Below are positions 7,794 through 15,434 of a DNA stretch of 64,000 nucleotides, in pieces (position 1 is the first letter of the stretch; each line of letters opens with the position of its first letter). The position numbers and the translations under genes were made by a program. This DNA is from Heteroscillospira sp050943935. Its GTDB lineage: Bacteria > Bacillota > Clostridia > Oscillospirales > Oscillospiraceae. Below the pieces are notes generated by a model, which did not search any database, was not told the DNA's origin, and saw nothing but the letters and a program-made list of their open reading frames with translations. The stretch spans positions 62,001 to 126,000 of the forward strand of contig JBMNQC010000008.1 in the NCBI GenBank assembly GCA_050943935.1, in the 5' to 3' direction.

Positions 7794-9067
7794 TTTTTGG
7801 CCTCCCCTCTTATTTTAACGCTGCGTCCGTGGCCCTCCAGGCCCTCCCGGGCGGCGAAGAGCTGTATCTGGCCGCTCACGGCGTCCAGGGCCGCCGGACT
7901 GTAGTAGATGAACTGGGTCTTTTTTACAAAATCGTCCACGGACAGGGGGCTGGAAAATCTGGCGCTGCCGCCGGTGGGCAGGGTGTGGTTGGGGCCGGCC
8001 AGATAATCGCCCAGAGCCTCGGGGCAGTTGCGGCCCAGGAACACGCTGCCCGCGCAGCGGACCTTGTCCAGCCAGTCAAAGGGCTCGTCCAGGCACAGCT
8101 CCAGATGCTCGGGGGCTATGGCGTTGGCCAGCTCTATGGCCTCGTCTATGCTGCCGGCTATGATTATACGGCCGCGGTTATCTATACTTGCCCGGGCTAT
8201 CTCCTGCCGTGGCAGGTCTGCAAGCTGAATTTCCAACTGCTGGCGCACGGCTATGGCCAGCTCCCGGCTGGTGGTGACCAGCACGGCGGCGGCGTTTTTA
8301 TCGTGCTCGGCCTGACTGAGCATATCGGCGGCGCACCAGGCGGGGTCGGTATGCTCATCGGCCACCACCAGTATCTCGCTGGGGCCGGCTATCATATCTA
8401 TGTCCACCTGGCCGTATACCTGGCGCTTGGCCTCGGCCACGAACACGTTGCCGGGGCCGGTTATCTTATCCACCCGGGGTATGCTCTCGGTGCCGTAAGC
8501 CATGGCGGCCACGGCCTGGGCTCCGCCCACGCGGAACACTCTGTCAGCCCCCGCTATTTTGGCGGCGGCCAGTATGGCGGGGTTTATCTCGCCGTTTTTC
8601 GCCGGGGTGCAGACGCAGACCTCCGGCACGCCCGCTATTTTTGCGGGTATGCAGTTCATGAGCACGGTGGAGGGATAGCAGGCGGTGCCGCCGGGCACAT
8701 ACACGCCCGCCCGGGCCAGAGGCATTATCTTCTGGCCCAGCACCCGGCCGCCCTCGCGGGTGACCACAAGGCTCTCCCGCCTCTGGCGGCTGTGGAAATC
8801 CCGGATATTTGCCGCGGCCTCCTCCAGCACGGCCAGAAACTCCGGCTCAAGAGCCGTGCAGGCGGCGTCAATCTCCTCCCGGGATACCTCAAGGTACTGG
8901 GGGGCCGCGCCGTCGAATTTTTCGCAGTACTCCATGAGGGCGGCGTCGCCCCGGGAGCGCACGTTTTGTATTATCTCCGCCACAGCGCTCTCCACACCTG
9001 TGGCGGCGTTGTCCCGCCGGAGTATCTCCGAGGGGTCCAGCTCGTTTTTCTCAAATATCTGTATCAT
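7790..9067 (-). CDS. hisD: Histidinol dehydrogenase
   Basis: 425 residues, standard length. Zn- and NAD-dependent four-electron oxidation of histidinol to histidine, the last pathway step. Visible motifs: VPGGTACYPSTVLMN, GAQAVAAMAYGT, GPGNVFVAEAKRQVYG, DMIAGPSEILVVAD, and GPNHTLPTGGSARFSSPLSV near the C-terminus. The overlaps with hisG and hisC are 4 bases each. Confidence 0.96.
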   Translation of the reverse strand: MIQIFEKNELDPSEILRRDNAATGVESAVAEIIQNVRSRGDAALMEYCEKFDGAAPQYLEVSREEIDAACTALEPEFLAVLEEAAANIRDFHSRQRRESLVVTREGGRVLGQKIMPLARAGVYVPGGTACYPSTVLMNCIPAKIAGVPEVCVCTPAKNGEINPAILAAAKIAGADRVFRVGGAQAVAAMAYGTESIPRVDKITGPGNVFVAEAKRQVYGQVDIDMIAGPSEILVVADEHTDPAWCAADMLSQAEHDKNAAAVLVTTSRELAIAVRQQLEIQLADLPRQEIARASIDNRGRIIIAGSIDEAIELANAIAPEHLELCLDEPFDWLDKVRCAGSVFLGRNCPEALGDYLAGPNHTLPTGGSARFSSPLSVDDFVKKTQFIYYSPAALDAVSGQIQLFAAREGLEGHGRSVKIRGEAKK

Positions 9068-9702
9068 TTCTTTTCCTCCAGCGCAGCCGCCAGGCGGGAA
9101 CGCATCTCATCTATCTGCGCGGTCTTGAATTTATAGCTGGCCTTATTGGCTATGAAGCGGGCGCTGATGGGGAATATCTCCTCAAACACCTCCAGGCCGT
9201 TTTCCCGCAGGGTGGTGCCCGTCTCCACTATGTCCACTATGACGTCGGTCATGCCCAGCACGGGGGCTATCTCTATGGAGCCGTTGAGCTTCACTATGTC
9301 TATGTCCCGGCTGCGGCCCGCGTAGTATTCCCGGGCGATGTGGGGGAACTTGGTGGCCACCTTCAAAGTGCGGCGGCTGGATGGGCGCGCGCCCTTGGGT
9401 CCGGCCACAGCCATGCGGCACCGGCCTATGCCCAGATCCAGCAGCTCGTAGACGTCCGGCTCGTACTCAAGCAGGATATCCTTGCCGGCCACGCCCACAT
9501 CGGCGGCGCCCCGCTCCACATAAATGGCCACGTCCGAGGGCTTTGCCCAGAAGTAGCGCACACGGTTGCCCTCGTCCTCGAATATCAGGCGGCGGTTTTC
9601 CTCCCGGATGGAGGGGCAGCCGTAGCCCAGCCTTTCAAATATATCGTATACCTTGTCGCCCAGCCGTCCCTTGGGCAGGGCGATGTTTATGTAGTTGTCC
9701 AT
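9064..9702 (-). CDS. hisG: ATP phosphoribosyltransferase, short form catalytic subunit
   Basis: 212 residues, so it is the short HisG(S) that lacks the C-terminal allosteric domain and needs HisZ, encoded just upstream. It commits ATP and PRPP to histidine. It has the type II periplasmic-binding-protein-like fold; ALPKGRLGDKVYDIFERLG at the start, the AADVGVAGKDIL motif, and the PRPP loop GMTDVIVDIVETGTTLREN are recognisable. Confidence 0.95.
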   Translation of the reverse strand: MDNYINIALPKGRLGDKVYDIFERLGYGCPSIREENRRLIFEDEGNRVRYFWAKPSDVAIYVERGAADVGVAGKDILLEYEPDVYELLDLGIGRCRMAVAGPKGARPSSRRTLKVATKFPHIAREYYAGRSRDIDIVKLNGSIEIAPVLGMTDVIVDIVETGTTLRENGLEVFEEIFPISARFIANKASYKFKTAQIDEMRSRLAAALEEKK

Positions 9703-9714
9703 GTTCCGTCCTCC

Positions 9715-10803
9715 CTAGAGCCGTATTATCTCCCGGGCGCGTATCCTGCCCGGCTGAGCCTGCACCCTCACGCTTAGGCCCGCGTCGCGGAGCCGCCGTG
9801 CCCTCTGCATGGCCTCCAGGGCCATATCGTCTCCGGGGCAGATTATCAGGAAGTCCACATCGAACTCCGGCTCCGGCTCCGCCAGATTATCCAGCAGATC
9901 CAGATACACCGCGAAGCCTATGGCGCCGGGGGCGCAGCTCAGGCGGCGCACCAGATTGTCGTAGCGCCCGCCGGAGAGTATGCCCGCGGGCACGCCGGGG
10001 ATGTAGCCCCTGAATATCAGGCCGTTGTAATAGCTCATGTCGTTTATTATGGAGAAATCCAGCCGGATGTGCTCCAGACCCACCGTGGCCTCCAGCAGGG
10101 CGCAGAGCTTTTTCAGCTCCTCCACAGCCTCCCGGGCCGTATCGTTCACAGCAAGCTCATCCGCCTTCGCCAGCACCTCCCGGGGCTCGCCGCCCAGTCC
10201 GGCAAGGGCAATGAGCCGCTCCGCCGCCTCGGCGGAGCCCCGCTCCCGGGCCAGCAGACGCCTCAGCTCATGCCCGTTTTTGCCCGCTATGCAGGCAAGC
10301 GCCTGACGCCGGGCGTTTTCGGACAGCTTCGCCTCGTCCATGAGGCCCATGACCAGCCCCAGATGGGACAGGTCCAGCACATAGCCCGGCTCCAGAGCCT
10401 CAAGGCTCTGGCAGGCCAGAGTGACCACCTCGCCCATGGCGTAGAGGTCCACCTCGCCCACATATTCCAGGCCCACCTGCATGATCTCCCGCACATCGCC
10501 GTCGTGGTGGTCGGCCCGGTAGACGTTTTCGGTGTAATAGAGCTTTCGGGGCAGCTCCGTCTCGCCCCGTACGTTTTTCAGTATGCTGAGGGTGATGTCG
10601 GGCTTCAGCGCCAGCAGCTTGCCGCCCCGTCCTGTGAAGGTGACTATCCCGCCCTGGGGCAGAAAGCTCTTGTTCTCAAGATAAAGCTCATATTCCTCAA
10701 ACTTGCTCATCTTGAACTTCCTGTAGCCCATGCCCTCGTACAGGGCACGCAGCGCGCCCGTCGCCCGCTCGTCCTGACTCATTTTGTTTACGCAAGCCGC
10801 CAT
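9715..10803 (-). CDS. hisZ: ATP phosphoribosyltransferase regulatory subunit
   Basis: 362 residues from the ATG at 10801-10803. A GGAGG site lies 8-9 bases upstream; longer in-frame readings translate that site and start ahead of the promoter's expected transcription start, so they are rejected. A class II histidyl-tRNA-synthetase paralogue that forms the octameric enzyme with short HisG and confers histidine feedback. Motifs: GGIVTFTGRGGKLLALKPD, LYYTENVYRADHHDGDVREI, and GILSGGRYDNLVRRL. First gene of the operon. Confidence 0.92.
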   Translation of the reverse strand: MAACVNKMSQDERATGALRALYEGMGYRKFKMSKFEEYELYLENKSFLPQGGIVTFTGRGGKLLALKPDITLSILKNVRGETELPRKLYYTENVYRADHHDGDVREIMQVGLEYVGEVDLYAMGEVVTLACQSLEALEPGYVLDLSHLGLVMGLMDEAKLSENARRQALACIAGKNGHELRRLLARERGSAEAAERLIALAGLGGEPREVLAKADELAVNDTAREAVEELKKLCALLEATVGLEHIRLDFSIINDMSYYNGLIFRGYIPGVPAGILSGGRYDNLVRRLSCAPGAIGFAVYLDLLDNLAEPEPEFDVDFLIICPGDDMALEAMQRARRLRDAGLSVRVQAQPGRIRAREIIRL

Positions 10804-10833
10804 TTTTTGAACCTCCAGTAGCATTGTCCCCCA

Positions 10834-10862
10834 ATTATATTGCACTTTAGCGTATTAGTCAA
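10834..10862 (-). promoter_or_regulatory. SigA promoter of the histidine operon
   Basis: Minus strand TTGACT (10857-10862), 17-base spacer, TATAAT (10834-10839). The expected transcript start is only about 20-25 bases before the hisZ ATG, so there is no room for a T-box or attenuator leader. Confidence 0.85.
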
Positions 10863-10921
10863 GTGAAATATTAGTTTTTCTCAGAAAAGCCTCCCTTGTA
10901 CAATGGGAGGCGGGGCGGAGC

Positions 10922-10970
10922 GTTTTATTGAAGAGTGAAGAATTTATGTGTCGCTTCGCGACGATATTCT
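10922..10970 (+). repeat. Type-4 mini-repeat, second copy
   Basis: TTTTATTGAAGAGTGAAGAA followed by TTATGTGTCGCTTCGCGACG; related to the copies at 2564, 18158 (reverse) and 37190. Confidence 0.55.
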
Positions 10971-11027
10971 TTTCCTCCCCTGTTAGGGGAGCCGATTCTT
11001 TTGGAGGTGCCGCCTGCTCTGTAGCAG

Positions 11028-11438
11028 GAAACGGGGCGCAGCCTGCGGTGGGCGTATTGCGACCCCATTTCTTTTAGAAAGAAACGGTGTCGCCCGCCAA
11101 AGAAACTAACGGTTCGCCATGGGCCGTAAGCTGAACCTTCGGCTCACCTTACTCAAATGGCGAAGTGTTAGTGCCACTAAATCGCGCCTGAGTCGATGGA
11201 ATTGGGCAATAGCGTTCAGCGTTAAGCTCACCTGCTGCTATTGCACTCAGACGCAGGCCATGGCTTGCATCTACCGCCGCACGAGCGCGTTGTGCGCGTC
11301 GGCGAGGCCCAAAAGAGTATTCGACTCAGGCAGATTCTTTGGGAAGCTTGAAACCCGTTTCTTTAAAGAAATGGGTTTCATATCACGACCCCGCGGTATG
11401 AGCCGATTTTACCGCCGCCCCGGGCGCATAAGTACGGC
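11028..11438 (+). repeat. Dispersed intergenic repeat, copy B
   Basis: Plus-orientation copy of the type-1 element including its flank: ACGGGGCGCAGCCTGCGG, CGACCCCATTTCTTT, GTGTCGCCCGCCAAAGAAAC, ATGGAATTGGGCAATAG, CGAGCGCGTTGTGCGCGTCG and the GAAACCCG/GGGTTTC hairpin. More diverged than copies A and D, and the open frames differ between copies. Confidence 0.7.
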
Positions 11439-11457
11439 GGGCGCGCAATGCGCGCCC
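11439..11457. repeat. 19-base palindrome, copy 3 of 6
   Basis: GGGCGCGCAATGCGCGCCC followed by CTAC, again directly ahead of a type-2 repeat. Confidence 0.85.
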
Positions 11458-11463
11458 CTACAC

Positions 11464-11568
11464 GCCAAAGCCTACCCCTGTGTAAGGGGAGGTGCCCCGC
11501 AGGGGCGGAGGGGTTGTCAATCCCTCAGTCAGCTTTGCTGACAGCTCCCTTTACTAAAGGGAGCCTTT
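11464..11568 (+). repeat. Type-2 repeat, copy 2 of 3
   Basis: Same modular sequence as 3211-3312 with small changes (CCTACCCCTG near the start, CAGCTTTGCTGACAG in the middle). It abuts the pyruvate kinase terminator. Confidence 0.75.
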
Positions 11569-11572
11569 GGCG

Positions 11573-11605
11573 CAAAAACAGCCGCGACTTGCGTCACGGC
11601 TGTCT
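11573..11605 (-). terminator. Terminator of pyruvate kinase
   Basis: 11-base stem with one mismatch (arms 11578-11588 and 11593-11603); on the minus strand it ends in TTTTTG just past the pyk stop codon. Confidence 0.8.
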
Positions 11606-11614
11606 TTTTTGCTC

Positions 11615-13063
11615 TTACTTTGCAGGCTCGCTCTTTACGGTGATAACACGCATGACGTTGGTCTCGCCGCGCTCACCCATCTGGACGTTTACGGCGGGCA
11701 GGCCCGCGGTCATGACCACGATGTCGCCGGGGCGGACCATATTCTCCAGCATGGCGGCGGTGACGGCGGAAGAAATGATGACCTCGGTGTGCATCTCCTC
11801 GTGGGAGTACATGGGGCGGATGCCCCAGTACAGCTGCATACGGCGCAGCACCGCATCCCGGGGAGAAGTGGCCACAACGGGGGTGGCGGGGCGGAACTGG
11901 CTGATGAGCCGGGCGGTAAAGCCGCTCATGGTGGGGGTGATGATGCACTTGGCGTTCAGGTGCAGGGCGGTAGCCACGGAGGCGTAGGCCACGGCTGTGG
12001 AGGTGTCGTTCTTGCGGAACACGCTGCGCTTGGCCAAAATCTTCTCGTAATCCAGATGCTTCTCGGTGCTCTCGGCTATCTGCACCATGGTCTTGAGGGC
12101 CTCAACGGGGTACTTGCCCATGGCAGTTTCGCCGGAGAGCATTACGCAGTCGGTGCCGTCGTAGATGGCGTTGGCCACATCGGTGACCTCGGCGCGGGTG
12201 GGGCGGGGGTTGCGAATCATGCTGTCCAGCATCTGGGTGGCGGTGATAACGGGCTTGAAGGCGTCGTTGCACTTCTGGATGATGACCTTCTGGATATAGG
12301 GCACCTCCTCGGCGGGAATCTCCACGCCCATATCGCCGCGGGCTATCATAATAGCGTCGGAGGCCTTGATGATGGAGTCGATATTGTCTATGCCCTCTTT
12401 GTTCTCTATCTTGGCGATAATGCGCATATCGCTGCGGTACTCCCGCAGAATATCCTTAATCTCATAAATGCAATCGGCGTTGCGGACAAAGCTGGCGGCC
12501 ACAAAGTCGAAGCCCTGATTGATGCCGAAAACTATGTCGTTCTTGTCCTGCTCGGTGAGAGCGGGCAGACGGACAGGCACATTGGGCACGTTCACGCCCT
12601 TGCGCTCGCCCAGCTCGCCGCCGTTTTTGATGCGGCAGTTTATCTCCGTCTCGGTGACGGATTCCACCTGCAGCTCGATAAGGCCGTCATCGATGAGTAT
12701 GCGGTCGCCGGTATGCACATCCTCGGTGAGGCCGGAATAGTTGATGAAGCCGCGCTTATCATCGCCCTCAACAGGCTCGGTAGTGAGGGTATAGCTGTTA
12801 CCCTCGACCAGAGTGACCTTTTTTCCGCCCTTCAGGGTGCCGGTGCGCATTTCGGGGCCCTTGGTGTCCAGCAGAGTGGCCACGGGCAGGTGCATCTCGG
12901 TACGGACCTTATCGAAGGTCGCAAATCGGGCGCTGTGCTCCTCATAGGAGCCGTGGGAAAAGTTGAATCTGGCAATATCCATGCCGTTGCGCATAAGCTG
13001 GCGCAGGGTATCCTCATTTTCGCTCCCCGGTCCCAGGGTGCAGATAATCTTGGTTCTCTTCAT
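11615..13063 (-). CDS. pyk: Pyruvate kinase
   Basis: 482 residues from the ATG at 13061-13063, 9 bases after GGAGG; an ATG nine bases upstream touches the ribosome site. It converts phosphoenolpyruvate and ADP to pyruvate and ATP. MKRTKIICTLGPGSEN, MDIARFNFSHG, the K/Mg site in IARGDMGVEIP, TATQMLDSMI and the C-terminal SGFTARLISQFRP (effector-domain region) are all present. There is no C-terminal PEP-utiliser swivel domain as found in some Bacillus enzymes. Monocistronic. Confidence 0.95.
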   Translation of the reverse strand: MKRTKIICTLGPGSENEDTLRQLMRNGMDIARFNFSHGSYEEHSARFATFDKVRTEMHLPVATLLDTKGPEMRTGTLKGGKKVTLVEGNSYTLTTEPVEGDDKRGFINYSGLTEDVHTGDRILIDDGLIELQVESVTETEINCRIKNGGELGERKGVNVPNVPVRLPALTEQDKNDIVFGINQGFDFVAASFVRNADCIYEIKDILREYRSDMRIIAKIENKEGIDNIDSIIKASDAIMIARGDMGVEIPAEEVPYIQKVIIQKCNDAFKPVITATQMLDSMIRNPRPTRAEVTDVANAIYDGTDCVMLSGETAMGKYPVEALKTMVQIAESTEKHLDYEKILAKRSVFRKNDTSTAVAYASVATALHLNAKCIITPTMSGFTARLISQFRPATPVVATSPRDAVLRRMQLYWGIRPMYSHEEMHTEVIISSAVTAAMLENMVRPGDIVVMTAGLPAVNVQMGERGETNVMRVITVKSEPAK

Positions 13064-13117
13064 ACAGAACATCCTCCTTGGTTCTCTTTTTCTTCACTTA
13101 TTCTTTAACACGCTTAC

Positions 13118-13146
13118 ATTATAATAAAGCTTTCTCCCCCGCGCAA
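13118..13146 (-). promoter_or_regulatory. Promoter of pyruvate kinase
   Basis: Minus strand TTGCGC (13141-13146), 17-base spacer, TATAAT (13118-13123), about 55 bases upstream of the start codon. Confidence 0.65.
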
Positions 13147-13345
13147 TCCCCATTTGATAAAATTTATGTAAAATAATTTTCGAGAGCAATTTTACACTTT
13201 ACAAAGACTGATTTGGATACGCTGTGCAGCGGCAGCTGATGTTTGCTTCAGCTTCCAAATCATATAAAGCAGCTTGACATCTGAGAACTTATGTGGTATA
13301 TTTATATCATTAAGAGCGAAATATATCATATAACAGAGGTGGATT

Positions 13346-13711
13346 ATGATGCGGAAAAAATATTTATACGGGCTTACGGGCTTCCTCTCATTGCTTGGAT
13401 TTATAGGCGTGTTTACTGATGAAAGGATATATCTGGCGTTTTTTGCATTTATTGTGGACTTCGAATATTTCTTTATTAAGTCGGACGAAATGCTGGACGA
13501 GCAGATGAACAAATCTGCGTCCCGGTCTTTTTATTGCGGTATGTTCGCCGTAGCGGTTACGGTTCTCATAAATTTTTTTGGAATGGGCAGACCCGGGAAC
13601 CAAGCGCTTCTGAGCGGCTTTGCCGTGGGATGGGCGGTTTCTGTTATGGTGCACGCCGTCTCAGTCGCTTACTACGGATTTCGTGAAAACCGGGTGCTGA
13701 GCCATGATTAA
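13346..13711 (+). CDS. DUF3796-type small membrane protein
   Basis: 121 residues with three or four hydrophobic segments (about residues 8-22, 27-46, 64-80 and 89-110). The layout and the partner gene match the DUF3796 family, integral membrane proteins encoded with a small XRE regulator in Firmicutes. The start has two adjacent ATG codons after AGAGGTGG; the first is used here. It overlaps the downstream XRE gene by 8 bases, so the two are translationally coupled. The family function is not known to me; membrane-sensor pairing with the regulator is inference. Confidence 0.7.
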   Translation: MMRKKYLYGLTGFLSLLGFIGVFTDERIYLAFFAFIVDFEYFFIKSDEMLDEQMNKSASRSFYCGMFAVAVTVLINFFGMGRPGNQALLSGFAVGWAVSVMVHAVSVAYYGFRENRVLSHD

Positions 13712-13901
13712 AAACAGGATAAAAGAGTTCCGCGCACGATACAATATGAAGCAGGAGGATTTGGCCAAATTGGTGAATGTGCGCCGGGAAACAATTGGAA
13801 ATCTTGAAAAAGGAAGATACAACCCCTCCCTTGTTTTAGCCTGGAATATTGCAAAAGCCTTTGACGTCTCTATCGAGGAAATTTTTACAGTGGAAGACTG
13901 A
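13704..13901 (+). CDS. XRE-family transcriptional regulator, short form
   Basis: 65 residues, almost entirely a Cro/C1-type helix-turn-helix (RIKEFRARYNMKQEDLAKLV and RRETIGNLEKGRYNPSLVLA). Such minimal regulators, similar in size to YvaO/YozG-like proteins, occur next to small membrane proteins, as here with the DUF3796 gene that it overlaps. The base composition of the pair is more AT-rich than the neighbouring his and pyk genes, a possible sign of separate origin. Confidence 0.85.
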   Translation: MIKNRIKEFRARYNMKQEDLAKLVNVRRETIGNLEKGRYNPSLVLAWNIAKAFDVSIEEIFTVED

Positions 13902-13931
13902 TAAGCCCCAGCAGCCCCTTAAGGCTTTAAT

Positions 13932-13962
13932 GCCCGTGCAGTATTGTACCGCACGGGCGTTT
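13932..13962 (+). terminator. Terminator after the XRE gene
   Basis: GCCCGTGC/GCACGGGC hairpin followed by GTTTGTG, 30 bases past the XRE stop codon. Confidence 0.65.
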
Positions 13963-14006
13963 GTGCTGTTATTCCAAAAACTGTAACAAGCGCAGAAAAG
14001 TAAAAC

Positions 14007-14046
14007 AACGGGCAGGAGGCAAACGGCCTCCTGCCCGTTATTTTTT
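14007..14046. terminator. Bidirectional terminator between XRE and GntR genes
   Basis: 14-base perfect stem (arms 14007-14020 and 14026-14039) followed on the plus strand by ATTTTTT and on the minus strand by GTTTTACTTTT. It sits between two convergent genes. Confidence 0.8.
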
Positions 14047-14081
14047 GCGCAGGCTGTAAGACATGCTCTGCTGAAATCTTT

Positions 14082-14741
14082 TTAAATTTCGCAGAAGGAG
14101 CGTATTTGCTCGCGTATTCTGGCACGCTGCTTTTGTGCCACCTGGCGGGCTTTTTCGGCATCTCCGGCTACAAGACATTCATATAATTCCCGGTGCTCAT
14201 CGTTTGAGAGCTTTCTGTTTACATATCTGGGTGTAATAAACCAGGATACCCGGTTAAAATGGCTGCGCACACGGCTCAGGGATTCCACCAGCACATGGTT
14301 CTCACAGAAGGTATACAGCTCCGCGTGAAAAGCCTCGTCGGAATTTACCCATTGCTGAGGCTGGTCTGAATCGTAATATTCATCCATGTCGTCTATGTGC
14401 TTTTTGATAACGTCCAGGCTGGCTTTGTCCAGCTCGCCGTTTTTTATCCGGCGTGCAATGTGAAATGCCAGCATGCCCTCCAGTCCTTCCGACACCTCAT
14501 AGTACATGACCAGCTCGTTCGGAGTCAGCGATTTTATGAAAGTGCCCCGCCGTGGAATTATTTCAACCAGACCGTCAGTTTCAAGCCGCTTAAATGCATC
14601 GCGAACAGGGGTGCGGCTCATCCCCAAAGCTTCCGAGATCTGCACTTCATTGAGCGGATAGCCGGGCAGCAGCACCTGGAGCATGATTTGCTCCTTAATG
14701 TACTCATAGGCTTTGTCGGTCAGGGATAGAGATTTAGGCAT
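14082..14741 (-). CDS. GntR-family regulator, FCD (FadR) subfamily
   Basis: 219 residues. N-terminal winged helix (about 5-75: AYEYIKEQIML, LNEVQISEALGMSRTPVRDA, LVEIIPRRGTFIKSL) and C-terminal all-helical FCD ligand domain (about 80-215) with the usual metal-site pattern, including SDEAFHAELYTFC and the later SNDEHRELY. FCD regulators normally bind small carboxylates or related metabolites and repress neighbouring catabolic genes. It is divergent from the cupin/NCS1/amidohydrolase operon, its probable target, and an 11-base near-palindrome lies at 14810-14820. Confidence 0.9.
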   Translation of the reverse strand: MPKSLSLTDKAYEYIKEQIMLQVLLPGYPLNEVQISEALGMSRTPVRDAFKRLETDGLVEIIPRRGTFIKSLTPNELVMYYEVSEGLEGMLAFHIARRIKNGELDKASLDVIKKHIDDMDEYYDSDQPQQWVNSDEAFHAELYTFCENHVLVESLSRVRSHFNRVSWFITPRYVNRKLSNDEHRELYECLVAGDAEKARQVAQKQRARIREQIRSFCEI

Positions 14742-14809
14742 TGATTTAACCTCAACTTGAAAATTTGTTCGCCAATTTGGTGCTTATTGACAAAATATTT
14801 TAAATTACA

Positions 14810-14820
14810 TGTATTATACA
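14810..14820. promoter_or_regulatory. Candidate GntR operator
   Basis: TGTATTATACA, an 11-base near-perfect palindrome 69 bases upstream of the GntR start. It includes a TATAAT on the minus strand, so binding would block gntR itself (autoregulation). FCD-type GntR sites commonly have TGTA...TACA arms; the match is by eye. Confidence 0.45.
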
Positions 14821-14952
14821 ACACAGTCAGTAGTTTGGCAATATAAAAGAATCTGAATCCGCCCGGACTTCCCCGGCTCCGCAAATGCCTCTTTAATAAC
14901 CAATACAGTCAATCTGCATATAATTTACCTATGTTATCGTATTTTATCACAG

Positions 14953-14981
14953 TTTACAATATCTGGTCCCCGTGCTAAAAT
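14953..14981 (+). promoter_or_regulatory. Promoter of the cupin/NCS1/amidohydrolase operon
   Basis: TTTACA (14953-14958), 17-base spacer, TAAAAT (14976-14981). The likely transcript start falls at about 14988, inside the left arm of the inverted repeat at 14986-15032. Confidence 0.6.
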
Positions 14982-14985
14982 TATG

Positions 14986-15032
14986 GTGATAAACAAACTG
15001 AAATATCACAAAGTATATTAATTGTTTATCAC
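14986..15032. promoter_or_regulatory. Perfect 11-base inverted repeat over the operon start, candidate operator or mRNA hairpin
   Basis: GTGATAAACAA (14986-14996) and TTGTTTATCAC (15022-15032) are perfect inverted copies with a 25-base loop. The half-motif TATCAC also occurs at 14945-14950 and 15004-15009. The position just at and after the predicted transcription start suits a repressor site. Confidence 0.5.
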
Positions 15033-15055
15033 TAATATTTAAGGAGTGAGTAGTT

Positions 15056-15415
15056 GTGCATGTTCCGGAAAAAGACGTTCTATTCATGGACAAAGGAAAC
15101 GGTGTAACTCAGCGCGCATTGGGTCATCATGATAATCTGATGGCTGTGGAGATGACTTTCCAAAAGGGTGCGGTATTCCCCCCCCACAAGCATTCGGACC
15201 ACGTTCAGGGCATCTACATAGTCAAAGGAAAATTTGAGATAATCTGCGGCGGCGAGAGCACCGTGGTCGGCCCCGGCGATATGTTCTATGCCGACTACAA
15301 CGAGCCCCACGGCACCACCTGTCTGGAGGATAATTCTGTTCTGCTGGATATTCACACCCCCATGCGCAGGGATATCTGGCAGGAGAGCGTAGAATACAAC
15401 GAGCAGCACAAATAA
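15056..15415 (+). CDS. Single-domain cupin protein
   Basis: 119 residues; GTG start at 15056 with AAGGAG 9 bases upstream. A beta-barrel cupin with motif 1 FPPHKHSDHVQGIYIVKG (His44, His46; Gln51 where Glu is common) and motif 2 GDMFYADYNEPHGT (His85), so a metal site of three His is likely. Small cupins of this kind act as sensors, isomerases or hydrolases in catabolic operons; in ureide pathways a larger bicupin (AllE) acts on ureidoglycine, but this one has one domain only. First gene of the operon with the NCS1 permease and cyclic amidohydrolase. Exact reaction unknown. Confidence 0.8.
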   Translation: MHVPEKDVLFMDKGNGVTQRALGHHDNLMAVEMTFQKGAVFPPHKHSDHVQGIYIVKGKFEIICGGESTVVGPGDMFYADYNEPHGTTCLEDNSVLLDIHTPMRRDIWQESVEYNEQHK

Positions 15416-15434
15416 TTGAAAAGGAGAGCGCTTT

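Noticed and set aside
10804..10833. Possible T-box or his leader peptide before hisZ
   Set aside because: The promoter lies so near that no leader fits.
13192..13512. Minus-strand frame of 106 codons between pyk and the DUF3796 gene
   Set aside because: It overlaps the DUF3796 gene and the promoter region, has no ribosome site and reads as unrelated low-complexity sequence.
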